Assembly (NCBI GenBank): GCA_019747705.1
Contig: JAIEQM010000066.1
Span: forward strand, 1 to 64,000
Length of the DNA stretch: 64,000 bases
Source: Chitinophagaceae bacterium
Lineage (GTDB): Bacteria > Bacteroidota > Bacteroidia > Chitinophagales > Chitinophagaceae
Reading direction: 5' to 3'
Shown: positions 42,844 through 52,377 of the stretch, in pieces
Layout of the letters: every line of letters begins with the position of its first letter
Position numbering within the stretch: the stretch's first letter is position 1
Position numbers and translations under genes: made by a program
The notes under the pieces: generated by a model
The model's database searches: none
What the model was told of the DNA's origin: nothing
What the model saw: only the letters and a program-made list of their open reading frames with translations

Positions 42844-43659
42844 ATGAACCGCATACTCACTTCGTTTCTTCTGGCCGCCATGCTTTTTGTTGGTTGTGCC
42901 AAAAACCAGGTTACAGGCCGCAAACAATTGATTCTTCTTCCTGAAAATGAATTGCAGGGCATGGCCTCACAGCAATACAAACAATTTCTTACTGAAAATA
43001 AAGTGGTCAGCTCTAACGTAAATAAGGATGCAGAAATGGTGCGCAGGGTAGGTACACGTATTGCTTATGCTATTACCAAGTATTATGAAAGTCAGGGCCA
43101 GGGCTCAGTACTGAATGGTTACCAATGGGAGTTTAATTTAATTGACAGCAAGGATGTAAATGCCTGGTGTATGCCCGGAGGCAAAGTGGTGGTTTATACA
43201 GGTCTCCTGCCTGTTGCTCAAAATGAAGCGGCGCTGGCAGTAGTAATGGGCCACGAAATTGCACATGCCATCGCCAAGCATGGTAATGAGCGTATGAGCC
43301 AGGGTGTGTTGCAGCAATTGGGAGGTGTTGCACTGTCAGTAGCAGTGGCCAATAAACCGGCAGAAACAAAAAACCTTTTCCTGCAATCTTATGGTATTGG
43401 TTCAACAGTGTTTGGTACGCTGCCTTTTTCCCGCAAGCAGGAAACCGAGGCTGACCGTTTTGGGCTCATTTTTGCCGCCATGGCCGGATATAACCCCAAT
43501 GAGGCTATTCCTTTCTGGCAAAGAATGGCCCAGGCTTCTGCCGGAGCCCAAAAACCGCCGGAATTTCTCAGCACCCACCCCAGCGATGAAACCCGTATTA
43601 ACAATATGCAGAAATTTATACAGGAGGCCATGAATTATTATAAACCGGGCAAGAAATAA
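42844..43659 (+). CDS. M48-family zinc metallopeptidase, lipoprotein
   Basis: A 271-residue exported M48 peptidase of the LoiP/YcaL kind. Lipobox LLAAMLFVGCAKN (Cys18), NPVTGRKQ-like NQVTGRKQLILL, zinc site GHEIAHAIAKHG, and the third ligand Glu in SRKQETEADRFG. It probably works on misfolded outer-membrane proteins in the periplasm. The start at 42844 is well placed for the signal. Confidence 0.92.
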   Translation: MNRILTSFLLAAMLFVGCAKNQVTGRKQLILLPENELQGMASQQYKQFLTENKVVSSNVNKDAEMVRRVGTRIAYAITKYYESQGQGSVLNGYQWEFNLIDSKDVNAWCMPGGKVVVYTGLLPVAQNEAALAVVMGHEIAHAIAKHGNERMSQGVLQQLGGVALSVAVANKPAETKNLFLQSYGIGSTVFGTLPFSRKQETEADRFGLIFAAMAGYNPNEAIPFWQRMAQASAGAQKPPEFLSTHPSDETRINNMQKFIQEAMNYYKPGKK

Positions 43660-43738
43660 TCCTGAAAAATAGCAGATTTTGTTTAAGTAAAGCAGATAAA
43701 AGATTCATCAAAATCGTTTACATTGAGGGCAAAAGTAT

Positions 43739-43746
43739 TACCTTTG
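43739..43746 (+). promoter_or_regulatory. -7 box for the DUF3052-like gene
   Basis: TACCTTTG fits TAnnTTTG, 36 bases before ATG 43783; places the start downstream of the longer frame start at 43723. Confidence 0.6.
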
Positions 43747-43782
43747 CCCTCTGTTTTTTTAGTTCTCATCAAAATTTACAGT

Positions 43783-44229
43783 ATGTCAATTTCTCTCTTG
43801 GAAAAGTTGCAGTTTAACGAAGAAAAGAACTTACTAATCCAGGGCCTCCCTTCCTCCATCGAGAAGCATTTTGTGAAACTATCCTTTGCTAAAAATGTAA
43901 CACCACTCCTTCGCACCAAAAAAATTGATTTTGCCATTGTATTTGCGGTAAATCAAAACCAGTTAAATGGAATTTTGAAGGAAGTGTTACCTGCTTTATC
44001 GCCAAAAGCAAAGTTTTGGATTGCCTCTCCCAAATCCACTTCCAAAATCGTAAGTGATTTGAACAGGGATGGAAGCTGGCAATTTGTGTGCCAGTGCGGT
44101 TTTGATACGTCAGAAGTAGTGGATCTTGACCATGTATGGTCGGCCATGCGTTTTGAGCGTGCAATTGCTTTACCGCCCAAGGCCACACGTACGAACCGTG
44201 CCACACGCCTCAGCCCTGCGGAAGTGTAA
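43783..44229 (+). CDS. DUF3052-like protein
   Basis: A 148-residue cytoplasmic protein. The pattern IDFAIVFAVNQNQLNGILK, LSPKAKFWIASPKSTSKI, SDLNRDGSW and VDLDHVWSAMRF matches DUF3052 as I remember the family; its function is unknown. The C-terminus is basic (RTNRATRL). It has its own promoter box and terminator, so it is a single-gene unit. Confidence 0.7.
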   Translation: MSISLLEKLQFNEEKNLLIQGLPSSIEKHFVKLSFAKNVTPLLRTKKIDFAIVFAVNQNQLNGILKEVLPALSPKAKFWIASPKSTSKIVSDLNRDGSWQFVCQCGFDTSEVVDLDHVWSAMRFERAIALPPKATRTNRATRLSPAEV

Positions 44230-44252
44230 CATTGTAATTAACTTATTAAACT

Positions 44253-44280
44253 GGCCGTCTGTTAAGACGGCCTTTTATTT
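44253..44280 (+). terminator. Rho-independent terminator
   Basis: GGCCGTCT (44253-44260) pairs with AGACGGCC (44265-44272) with a GTTA loop, followed by TTTTATTTTT. Confidence 0.9.
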
Positions 44281-44361
44281 TTCAGGCGATGTATTGAAAG
44301 AAGCCTTCTTTTTAGCTTTTGATTTTTTTGAGTATTGTTTCCTTTATTTTGATTCTTTTTT

Positions 44362-44877
44362 ATGCGCCATAATAATATTGAAATCAAAGCCCGTTGTTCC
44401 AATCCTGATTTTATAAGAAATTACCTGCAACAACATGATGCAGATTTTAAAGGCGCCGATTTTCAAACCGATACTTATTTCAATGTAAATCACGGGCGTT
44501 TAAAATTGCGGCAGGGCAATATTGAAAACTCCCTCATTTACTACAACAGGGAAAATAAAGCAGGACCAAAGCTTAGTGAAGTAACACTTTTTAAAGTAAA
44601 GGAAGAAAGTGAACTGCTGAAAAAAGCATTAACACATGCCAATGGCATTAAAGTGGAAGTAAAAAAGAAACGGGAAATCTATTTTATTGACAATGTAAAG
44701 TTTCATATTGATGAGGTGGAAGGGCTGGGCAGTTTTGTGGAGATAGAAGCCATTGATGAGGATGGAAGTAAAGGCATAGACTTCATCAAACAGCAATGTG
44801 ATTTTTATGTTGCTGCCTTACAGATAAAAGAAGAAGATTTATTGACGATGAGTTATAGTGATATGCTGATGAAATAA
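44362..44877 (+). CDS. CYTH-domain protein (class IV adenylate cyclase/thiamine triphosphatase type)
   Basis: A 171-residue CYTH (triphosphate tunnel metalloenzyme) protein. The E-x-E-x-K-type strand is NIEIKAR near residue 6, then DTYFNVNHGRLKLRQG, KVKKKREIYFI and HIDEVEGLGSFVEIEA, strands lining the tunnel. It may cyclise ATP or hydrolyse an inorganic or nucleoside triphosphate; the substrate is unresolved. Confidence 0.85.
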   Translation: MRHNNIEIKARCSNPDFIRNYLQQHDADFKGADFQTDTYFNVNHGRLKLRQGNIENSLIYYNRENKAGPKLSEVTLFKVKEESELLKKALTHANGIKVEVKKKREIYFIDNVKFHIDEVEGLGSFVEIEAIDEDGSKGIDFIKQQCDFYVAALQIKEEDLLTMSYSDMLMK

Positions 44878-44941
44878 GATGAGTGAAAAAAGAAGCACGC
44901 CACGTCTGACGCCCTCGTCTGACGGGGATGATAACCAACAA

Positions 44942-46897
44942 CTACCGCACTATCACCGTACCCAAGCTCTTCAGCAATTCCGTTTCCATTTGTTTCAGAT
45001 GCTGATGGGTTTTGATGAGTGTAATTAACTCATCATCTGTGTGCGGTTGTTCAAGGTCTTTTTGGTTTTCATCAATCATGCCTTTGATCTTGCGGAGTTT
45101 TAAATAGGTGAGTACCGAATGGATTTCTTCTTTATACAAGTCTTCACGTGTGGGAACAATTACTTCATATGGCGCTTCCCGCCAGTTGGCGCTTATTTCA
45201 TGTTTAATATCGGTTAATGAAACTACGTTCTTACTGATGTTTTGATTTTCATGAAACAAAAAGTTTTTGGTTACAGGTTCCAATCCGTCTTTGTACCAAA
45301 CATTGTATTGATTAACGATTTCCTGCAAATCAGCATTCTCAATCATGTTCCATTCATCAGCATCGGCTAAAATGTATTGAGCTACAGTTTGTGTTTCATC
45401 CCAGGGTTGCAAACCAAAATCTAAAAGGCACCGAACTAAAGCACGCTCATGCTGCTCATCACGGTTAAAGAATTCAGAAACTTCATCTTCTGGTGAGGCA
45501 GCTTGTTCGGTACCGGGCAAGGGTTCAGCAGGTTGCTTTTGCTCCAGCTTGTTTACACGCTCACGAATAAATTTATTGACGAGATTATGCAAACCCTGTT
45601 CATCAATTCTTAATAGCTGTGCACTTTGTTTGATGTAATCTTCCTGCCGTGTAAAATCTTCAACTTTATTAATACGGCTGATGCTTTCTGCAATGGTGTT
45701 AACCGCTGCTGCTTTTTTATTGGAATCATTACCTGCATCTTTCAGCATCACTTCCAGCTGAAAAAGAATAACATCTTTTTTATTTTGTTTGATAAACTCA
45801 ATAAAAGCTGATGCGCCTACTTTGTTTACATAACTGTCAGGGTCTTCTTTATCAGGAATCAATACCAACTGTACATTCAAACCTTCTTCCAGCGCCAAAT
45901 CCAATCCACGCATGGCAGCTTTTACACCGGCCGCATCGCCATCATATAAAATAGTGAGGTTGTTACTGTATTTTTTGATGAGCCTTAATTGATCGGGCGT
46001 GAGTGACGTACCACCACTGGCCACCACATTTTCAATACCAGCCTGGTGCAGTGATACAACATCGGTATATCCTTCCACCAATAAGCATTCATCGTTTTTA
46101 TCAATAGCCTGCCGTGCAAAATAAGTTCCGTAAAGAATTTTGCTCTTTACATAAATTTCATTCTCTGGTGTGTTGATGTACTTGGGTGCATTCTCTTTTT
46201 TACCAATCACACGTGCACCAAAGCCAATGACTTTGCCTGTTGCATTGTGCACAGGAAAGATGATTCGTTCACGATAATTATCCTGCAACTCACCATTACG
46301 TTCAGTAACAATTCCTGTTTTGGTTAAGAGTTCAGGATTGTATTGTTGCTTGATGGCTTCGCTTGTAAATGCAGTACGTTCCTGTGGTGAATAACCAACC
46401 TGAAATTTCTTCAACACCTCTTCACGAAAGCCACGTTCTTTCAAATAGCTTAAACCAATGGTTTGTCCTTCTTCTGTTTCAAACAATTGTTTTGAAAAAA
46501 ACTGCTGGGCAAAACTGTTGATAATGTAAAGACTGTCTGCCGTTTGCTTTACCTGTAATTGCTCAGGCGATGAATAAGTTTCTTCAACTTCAACATTGTA
46601 CTTGGCCGCCAGCCATTTCAACGCATCCACATAAGAATACTTCTCATGCTCCATTAAAAAGCTCACCGTATTGCCACTCCTGCCGCAACCAAAACACTTG
46701 TAAATTTCTTTGGATGATGAAACTGTAAAGGAGGGCGATTTCTCGTTGTGAAAAGGACAGAGGCCCAAATAATTAGCTCCCCGTTTTTTTAATTTCACAA
46801 AACCGCCAATCACTTCAATAATATCAGAGCGGTTGAGAATTTGTTGTATGGTATCCTGGCTAATCACTGGCGGCCAAATTACAACTTTTGACGGCAT
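44942..46897 (-). CDS. dnaG: DNA primase
   Basis: Makes RNA primers at the replication fork. The 651-residue chain has an N-terminal CHC2 zinc finger (LCPFHNEKSPSF .. KCFGCGRSGNT), a catalytic core with KVIGFGARVIG, the TOPRIM motif LVEGYTDVV with YDGDAAG, and a C-terminal helical region for helicase binding. The start may be an internal GTG at 46867 (VISQDTIQQ) rather than ATG 46897. A 113-bp repeat lies upstream. Confidence 0.95.
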   Translation of the reverse strand: MPSKVVIWPPVISQDTIQQILNRSDIIEVIGGFVKLKKRGANYLGLCPFHNEKSPSFTVSSSKEIYKCFGCGRSGNTVSFLMEHEKYSYVDALKWLAAKYNVEVEETYSSPEQLQVKQTADSLYIINSFAQQFFSKQLFETEEGQTIGLSYLKERGFREEVLKKFQVGYSPQERTAFTSEAIKQQYNPELLTKTGIVTERNGELQDNYRERIIFPVHNATGKVIGFGARVIGKKENAPKYINTPENEIYVKSKILYGTYFARQAIDKNDECLLVEGYTDVVSLHQAGIENVVASGGTSLTPDQLRLIKKYSNNLTILYDGDAAGVKAAMRGLDLALEEGLNVQLVLIPDKEDPDSYVNKVGASAFIEFIKQNKKDVILFQLEVMLKDAGNDSNKKAAAVNTIAESISRINKVEDFTRQEDYIKQSAQLLRIDEQGLHNLVNKFIRERVNKLEQKQPAEPLPGTEQAASPEDEVSEFFNRDEQHERALVRCLLDFGLQPWDETQTVAQYILADADEWNMIENADLQEIVNQYNVWYKDGLEPVTKNFLFHENQNISKNVVSLTDIKHEISANWREAPYEVIVPTREDLYKEEIHSVLTYLKLRKIKGMIDENQKDLEQPHTDDELITLIKTHQHLKQMETELLKSLGTVIVR

Positions 46898-46989
46898 GAA
46901 GATGGACTTAACTGGGTTTACCGGAAACTTACTTTATATCCGTCTGCCATCATCAGCTCTGAAAAACTGTAAAACTGCAACAAAAAACA

Positions 46990-47102
46990 AAGAGGCTATC
47001 TCAAAAGTCTGAGACAGCCTCTTTTTATTCGATAAGGTGATGGAGAAAGTTTTCGTTTATACGATTCTCAAAGCCTTCATTTTACTTTTGAGACAGCCTC
47101 TT
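46990..47102. mobile_element. 113-bp MITE-like element, copy 2 (inverted)
   Basis: Reverse complement of 7533-7645 with three base changes over 113 bases. Ends are the 18-bp inverted repeats (AAGAGGCTATCTCAAAAG at left). It sits between dnaG and the DUF6580 gene. Confidence 0.88.
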
Positions 47103-47122
47103 CTTTATACAAAGCAAATGAA

Positions 47123-47680
47123 TTAATGTGCTGTTTGCGTTTTCTTTTGCCCGAGAATGGCATAACCTCCAAAAAGAATAGCCGCAAATACAATAGTTGC
47201 CATTAAACTTCCGGAATAGAAAGGGATACCATCCACGTAGGTTTGAATTAACCCTGCTACCGTTTTTGGATGATGGAACCCGCCACCGCCAATCCACACT
47301 AAAAAATTACTGATAAAGAAAAATAGAGTTGGTGCAGCCAGGGCACCCAGGCCAATTTGTACAATTTTGTTTTGGTTAATAAAGAAGCCAATGACTGTTA
47401 ATCCTGCAAACAATAAATAATTTAACCACTGACCGCTGTAAAAACCGGGAATACTGCTGATGCCTGCATTGTACAAGAACTGGAACAATATATCACTCAG
47501 CAACATGCTCAGCAATGGCAGGGCAAATGAGTATTTTCTGTCTTTAATTACAGACCCGGCAAATAAAGCCATTGCTATCTGCGGTGCAAACCCTAAAGGA
47601 CGGTTGGGTATGATGCGGTACAGGGCCGCCACAATTACCAGTGCAACCAGTGTATAGATAAGTTGTTTATTCCATTTCAT
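47123..47680 (-). CDS. DUF6580 membrane protein, putative transporter component
   Basis: A 185-residue protein with about five membrane segments (LIYTLVALVIVAALYRI, YSFALPLLSMLLSDILFQ, YLLFAGLTVIGFFI and others). GFAPQIAMALFAGSVIKDR near the N-terminus and the loop GGGGFHHPKTVAGL fit DUF6580, thought to resemble vitamin-uptake substrate-binding components. No riboswitch is visible upstream. Confidence 0.7.
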   Translation of the reverse strand: MKWNKQLIYTLVALVIVAALYRIIPNRPLGFAPQIAMALFAGSVIKDRKYSFALPLLSMLLSDILFQFLYNAGISSIPGFYSGQWLNYLLFAGLTVIGFFINQNKIVQIGLGALAAPTLFFFISNFLVWIGGGGFHHPKTVAGLIQTYVDGIPFYSGSLMATIVFAAILFGGYAILGQKKTQTAH

Positions 47681-47793
47681 GTGTAAACCTGTTAAGTGGC
47701 AAAAATAGAGAAAAAGAACTCCCCAACCCTCATTTTGTGCAAGGCTCTTTTTTTCCTCAGCCTGTGGATAAGAAGAATGGCTATTTTTAGGTG

Positions 47794-48147
47794 ATGGCCA
47801 AACATATTGATACAGGTAAACTGGGAGAAGATTTAGCGGCTGAATGGCTCAGCGCCAATGGCTATGAACTGCTGCACCGTAACTGGAAATATTCTTATTT
47901 TGAACTGGATGTCATTGCGGTAAAAGATTCTGTATTGCATTTTATTGAAGTAAAAACACGAACCACGGATACTTACGGCCATCCTGAAGAAGGTGTAACG
48001 CCCAAAAAACTGGAGCGGCTGATGAATGCAGGAGAAGAATTTCTTCATCAGCACCCTCACTGGCAGCGGATACAATATGATATACTCAGCATCCGTCTGC
48101 ATAAATACAAAGCGCCGGAATATTTTTTTATTGAAGATGTGAGCTGA
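47794..48147 (+). CDS. yraN: YraN (UPF0102) family nuclease-fold protein
   Basis: A 117-residue protein with the endonuclease-like fold: GKLGEDLAAEWLSANGYELLHRNWKY, ELDVIAVKDSVLHFIEVKTR, where E-x-K is the active-site pattern. Function is not settled; it resembles Holliday-junction resolvase folds. The frame also opens with GTG at 47791, but ATG 47794 is preferred. Confidence 0.9.
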   Translation: MAKHIDTGKLGEDLAAEWLSANGYELLHRNWKYSYFELDVIAVKDSVLHFIEVKTRTTDTYGHPEEGVTPKKLERLMNAGEEFLHQHPHWQRIQYDILSIRLHKYKAPEYFFIEDVS

Positions 48148-48206
48148 TGCAAAGTTGTAAAAGCCTGCTTACAGCTTTTTTGAACAGCGAAAAATGAAAC
48201 AGTGGT

Positions 48207-49022
48207 TTAGTGGCTCAGCTCTATTCCCTTTTTAAAAAACAATAACTGGTAATCAATGGCGCTGCCCCAGTATTCTGTGTTATGCATTCCCGGCCGTTCA
48301 ATATAATCATGATCAATTTTCATTTGCAGGAGCCTGGAATGCAGTGCACGGTTTACATCTAAGAAAAAATCACCCAGGCCGCAGTCAATAATCAATTTTA
48401 ATTCGCCATTTTTCAAATCATTCACCACATTCATTACGGTATAGTGTTCCCAGTTTTGTTTGCAGCAAACGGTATCACCCAAACGTTTCAACAAATCCCA
48501 GTTATTTGGAAAAGGACGAATATCCACTCCACCGCATACAGAACCTGCCAGGCCAAAAATTTCTTTATTACGAATGGCCAGGTACAATGCACCATGCCCG
48601 CCCATGCTTAAACCGGTAATGGCACGGTGTTTTTTATCAGCAATGGTTTTATAATGTTTGTCAATATAAGTAACCAGCTCATTGGCGGTGAATGTTTCAT
48701 ATTTATAAGCAGTATCAATTGGGCTGTTGATATACCAGCTTCCGTAACCACCATCGGGGCACACAAAAATTAGCTGCAGTTCATCAGCCTTGCGTTTTAA
48801 TTGGGGTGATGCATTTATCCATTGGGCATAGTTGCCGCTGTATCCATGCAATAAATACACAACAGGGTAACCGGTTTTATTTTTCTTATAACCATCAGGC
48901 GTAATTACCACGCATTTGATTTGTTTGTTCATGCATGTGCTGAATACTTCAATGGTGTCAACTTTTGAAGCGAATAGAGTAAATGAGGGAAACAGGAAAA
49001 AGAGGCTTATGAACAATTTCAT
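48207..49022 (-). CDS. Secreted esterase (esterase D/antigen 85-like)
   Basis: A 271-residue alpha/beta hydrolase with a signal peptide (FPSFTLFAS). VVYLLHGYSGNYAQW, nucleophile Ser in ITGLSMGGHGALYLAI, Asp near DCGLGDFFLDVN and the catalytic His in RPGMHNTEYW make an intact triad. Hydrolyses short acyl or carbohydrate esters outside the cytoplasm. The ATG abuts a 182-bp hairpin element that must carry its leader. Confidence 0.88.
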   Translation of the reverse strand: MKLFISLFFLFPSFTLFASKVDTIEVFSTCMNKQIKCVVITPDGYKKNKTGYPVVYLLHGYSGNYAQWINASPQLKRKADELQLIFVCPDGGYGSWYINSPIDTAYKYETFTANELVTYIDKHYKTIADKKHRAITGLSMGGHGALYLAIRNKEIFGLAGSVCGGVDIRPFPNNWDLLKRLGDTVCCKQNWEHYTVMNVVNDLKNGELKLIIDCGLGDFFLDVNRALHSRLLQMKIDHDYIERPGMHNTEYWGSAIDYQLLFFKKGIELSH

Positions 49023-49025
49023 GGT

Positions 49026-49207
49026 TCTAAGAAGCTGTTTAAATTTAAATCAAGAAAAAATATATGATGCTTTCTTTGTGTTCTTTGTGAAAAACTTTGT
49101 GGTCTTTGTGGCCAAAAAATAATACAGTATCACAAAGTTCACAACGAAAATACAGCACAAAGTACACAAAGCATATCCGGGATCTTATTTTTAAACAGCT
49201 TCTAAGA
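49026..49207. mobile_element. 182-bp hairpin element upstream of the esterase
   Basis: AGAAGCTGTTTAAA (49030-49043) is exactly inverted at 49190-49203, with three further paired bases outside. Inside, CTTTGTGTTCTTTGTG near 49072-49089 faces CACAAAGTACACAAAG near 49156-49171, so most of the element can fold. No coding content. It begins three bases upstream of the esterase ATG. Confidence 0.75.
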
Positions 49208-49281
49208 TACAAGAAGGGCGGAGAAAAATAAAAGTGCCCAGCAAAATGGCTGAGCACTTGAAACAGTTTTTTATAAAAATG

Positions 49282-51633
49282 TTACTGCTTTTCCTTCGCA
49301 TTTTTATCCGGCGCTTTTTGTGCACGCTGCATGGAGTTACCGCCACCGCTTTGTCCTCTTGCACCGCCTTGCCCCTGGCGGAACAAATCAAAACGACTTG
49401 GCATTTCTTTCACCGGCCACATGCCATTCTCTTCATTAATATCTGCCGTTTCACGCATGGGATCCAAACGGATGCTGGCTGCTTCTTTATCCTTGATGAA
49501 CACTTTGGTTACCTGTTTTTCATTGAGCTTCCAGATGCCTGCGGGAATACGATCCACTTCTTTTGTTCCGTCCTTAAATGTCCATTCAACAAGAATGGGC
49601 ATTACCATTCCGCCTTTGTTGTTGAAGGTGAGTTCATAAAAGTTTTTATTCTTCCATTTGTCAGCATTCTCTTTATCGCTGTTGGCTGATGCCTGTGCTT
49701 CACGCTGCTGCTGCTGGTAAATAGCATCTGCATTACGGTTATAATAATAAAAATCACGGAGGCTGGTATCAGCATCTACGGCAAAGGTGATGCGTTTGTC
49801 GTCCCTGTTGCGTTTTACACCAATCTGTTCAAAGGGTTGTTGTTTTAAAGCAGATGCATTAGCAGGATCATTCATCTTAAACCATTTCACTGTGTCTAAT
49901 GAAATATCAACAGGATCGGTTCCGTAATACCATCCACGCCAGAACCAGTCTAAATCAACACCACTTGCGTCTTCCATGGTTCGGAATAAATCAGCGGGTG
50001 TAGGATGTTTAAAAGCCCAGCGGCGTGCATATTCCCTGTAAGCAAAATCAAACAACTCCCGTCCCATAATCGTTTCACGCAAAATATTTAAACCTGTTGC
50101 TGCTTTGGCGTAAGCATTGGCACCCACATTCACCACATTATCACCCATCGTCATAATTGGTTCTAACTGATCCTTCGGCAACTTCATATAATCCGTGATC
50201 AGATAAGCAGGGCCACGGCGGCTGGGATAGTTGTTATCAAATTCCTGCTCTGCTAAAAATTGCGTGAAGGTATTGAGCCCTTCATCCATCCACCAGTACT
50301 GGCGTTCATCACTGTTTACAATCATCGGGAAAAAGTTATGACCCACTTCATGAATAGTTACACCAATCATTCCATACTTGGTAGCTTCACTGTAAGTGCC
50401 ATCTTTTTCACAACGACCGAAGTTGATAGCCAGCATCGGATATTCCATTCCCTGGCTTCCTTCAACACTTATTGCAACAGGATAAGGATATGGTGTTGTA
50501 TGTTTTGAATATACTTTCAATGTATGTGCTGTAACCTTGGTTGAATATTTGCGCCAGAGATTGTATGCTTCTTTAGGATAATAACTCATGGCTATAATCT
50601 TCTTACCATTTACATAAGTTGGCATGGCATCCCAAATAAGTTTGCGGCTGGTAACCCAGGCCACATCACGCACATTTTCTGCAGTGTAGTTCCATGTTTT
50701 TTTACCGGCGCTTTTATCTTTTTCATTGGCAATAGCTTCATCAAGTGTTACCACTTCCATTACATCCGTTGCGTTTTGTGCTTTGGTCCAGCGTTGTAAC
50801 TGTGCAGGTGTAAGTACCTGCTGATAGTTGCTGCATTCACCTGTTGATGAAACAATAAAATCAGAAGGCACTGTGAGCTTCATATTAAAGTTGCCGAAGT
50901 TGAGTGCAAACTCTGCACCGCCCGTAAATTGTAAATGCTGCCATCCCTGGAAATCGCTGTACACCGCCATGCGTGGATACCACTGCGTCATACAAAAAAC
51001 TTTATTCTCATCATCGCCCACAATTTCATAACCGCTTCTTCCACGGTCCACACCACGGTTGGGTATTTTATAATTCCAGTCAATGCTGAACACAAATTTT
51101 TGTCCAGGTTTTAATGCTACCGGCAAATCAATACGCATCATGGTTTTATTGATGGTATAAGGCAATGCTTTACCTGCTGCATCAACAACCTTTGTAATTT
51201 TTACACCAAGACCCTGCTCTTTGCTGTTGCGCCATGGCTCAATATTTTTTAACTGGCTATTGGTCATGGTTGCATCCATGCGGCTGCGGTTGGTAAACAT
51301 TACATCAGCACCTGCTTCCTGGTAATTGCCATCTAATTGCAACCACAGGTAAGTAAGTTGATCGGGTGAGTTGTTAGTGTAGGTAATGGTTTCATTTCCG
51401 GTTAAAAGCAAATTGGTTTCATCAAGCTCTGCACTGATGTTATAATCTGCACGCTGCTGCCAGTATTTGGGGCCGGGTGCTCCACTTGCCGTGCGGTACT
51501 CATTGGGACTTTGTAATAAATAGCCCAATTGTTCAAAACGGTTGCCATGGTTGCTTCCGGGGTTACTCAATGGCGGTTGTGCCATCAATGCCGAACTCAC
51601 TAACAAACAAACAATTACCAAACGCATATTCAT
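49282..51633 (-). CDS. M1-family metallopeptidase
   Basis: A 783-residue secreted M1 aminopeptidase-like protein. The signal peptide is MNMRLVIVCLLVSSALMAQ. The substrate motif is GSQGMEYPML (in place of GAMEN), and the zinc site is HEVGHNFFP with the third ligand in WWMDEGLN, spaced 18 residues on. A long C-terminal beta-rich tail ends with Gly/Gln/Lys-rich residues. Start at 51633 or 51627; the longer frame lacks a signal. It clusters with HupE and DUF6702 genes. Confidence 0.9.
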   Translation of the reverse strand: MNMRLVIVCLLVSSALMAQPPLSNPGSNHGNRFEQLGYLLQSPNEYRTASGAPGPKYWQQRADYNISAELDETNLLLTGNETITYTNNSPDQLTYLWLQLDGNYQEAGADVMFTNRSRMDATMTNSQLKNIEPWRNSKEQGLGVKITKVVDAAGKALPYTINKTMMRIDLPVALKPGQKFVFSIDWNYKIPNRGVDRGRSGYEIVGDDENKVFCMTQWYPRMAVYSDFQGWQHLQFTGGAEFALNFGNFNMKLTVPSDFIVSSTGECSNYQQVLTPAQLQRWTKAQNATDVMEVVTLDEAIANEKDKSAGKKTWNYTAENVRDVAWVTSRKLIWDAMPTYVNGKKIIAMSYYPKEAYNLWRKYSTKVTAHTLKVYSKHTTPYPYPVAISVEGSQGMEYPMLAINFGRCEKDGTYSEATKYGMIGVTIHEVGHNFFPMIVNSDERQYWWMDEGLNTFTQFLAEQEFDNNYPSRRGPAYLITDYMKLPKDQLEPIMTMGDNVVNVGANAYAKAATGLNILRETIMGRELFDFAYREYARRWAFKHPTPADLFRTMEDASGVDLDWFWRGWYYGTDPVDISLDTVKWFKMNDPANASALKQQPFEQIGVKRNRDDKRITFAVDADTSLRDFYYYNRNADAIYQQQQREAQASANSDKENADKWKNKNFYELTFNNKGGMVMPILVEWTFKDGTKEVDRIPAGIWKLNEKQVTKVFIKDKEAASIRLDPMRETADINEENGMWPVKEMPSRFDLFRQGQGGARGQSGGGNSMQRAQKAPDKNAKEKQ

Positions 51634-51644
51634 AATTAAGAATT

Positions 51645-52223
51645 TTAAAACGGTAAACGCTGCAACGCCATTACAAAGGCCAAACCAAAAATACCACCGC
51701 TCATAAACACCGTCCACTCCCTGCGCCGGGTATTTAAGATTTGAACGCTGATGAACGAAAGTAATACAACAAGCATCACAATAAAAAGTTGCCCGGCTTC
51801 CAGTCCAATATTAAATGCAAGTAATTGGGTGATGATGCTTTCATCCTTACCAAGCATACTTTTTAAATAGTTGCTGAAACCGAGACCGTGAATCAACCCA
51901 AACACCAGTGCAGAAATATACCTGATGGCCGAATGTTTTTTATCTGCATTCTTCTGTGCAAGGTTTTCCAGCGCTGTAATACAAATGGTTACCGGAATTA
52001 AAAACTCAACCCATTTGCTGCTTACGATGATGCTGTTAAACACACTAAGCGCCAGTGTAATACTGTGCCCGATGGTGAAAGCGGTGATAAGGATGAGGAT
52101 TTGTCTCCGGTCTTTAATCAAATAAGGCAGGCAGAGAGCCATTACAAACAGGATATGGTCATAGCCTTTCCAGTCAGTAATATGAAAAATGCCTTCTTTA
52201 AAATAAAACCCAAAATCGCCCAT
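51645..52223 (-). CDS. HupE/UreJ-2 family membrane protein
   Basis: A 192-residue protein with about six membrane segments. The metal-binding pattern is GYDHILFVMALCLPYL, then TIGHSITLAL and GLIHGLGFSNYLKS, matching HupE/UreJ permease-like proteins. It lies 11 bp upstream of the M1 peptidase start, so the two share a transcript. No urease or hydrogenase genes are near; metal transport in this context is uncertain. Confidence 0.85.
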   Translation of the reverse strand: MGDFGFYFKEGIFHITDWKGYDHILFVMALCLPYLIKDRRQILILITAFTIGHSITLALSVFNSIIVSSKWVEFLIPVTICITALENLAQKNADKKHSAIRYISALVFGLIHGLGFSNYLKSMLGKDESIITQLLAFNIGLEAGQLFIVMLVVLLSFISVQILNTRRREWTVFMSGGIFGLAFVMALQRLPF

Positions 52224-52377
52224 TAATACACGGTTGGTGATTGAAGGTTGAAAAATATGTCAGAAGTTTGTACCCATGAAATGTTTTTAAAAAATAGCCG
52301 GGCAATTTACATGAACGGTAATCACCCTTTATTAAAAACATCCTGCATCGCAAAAAATAAAAATTAAAAAATAAAAC

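Noticed and set aside
42703..42980. Minus-strand open frames over plsY and M48 starts
   Set aside because: Shadows of well-supported genes on the plus strand.
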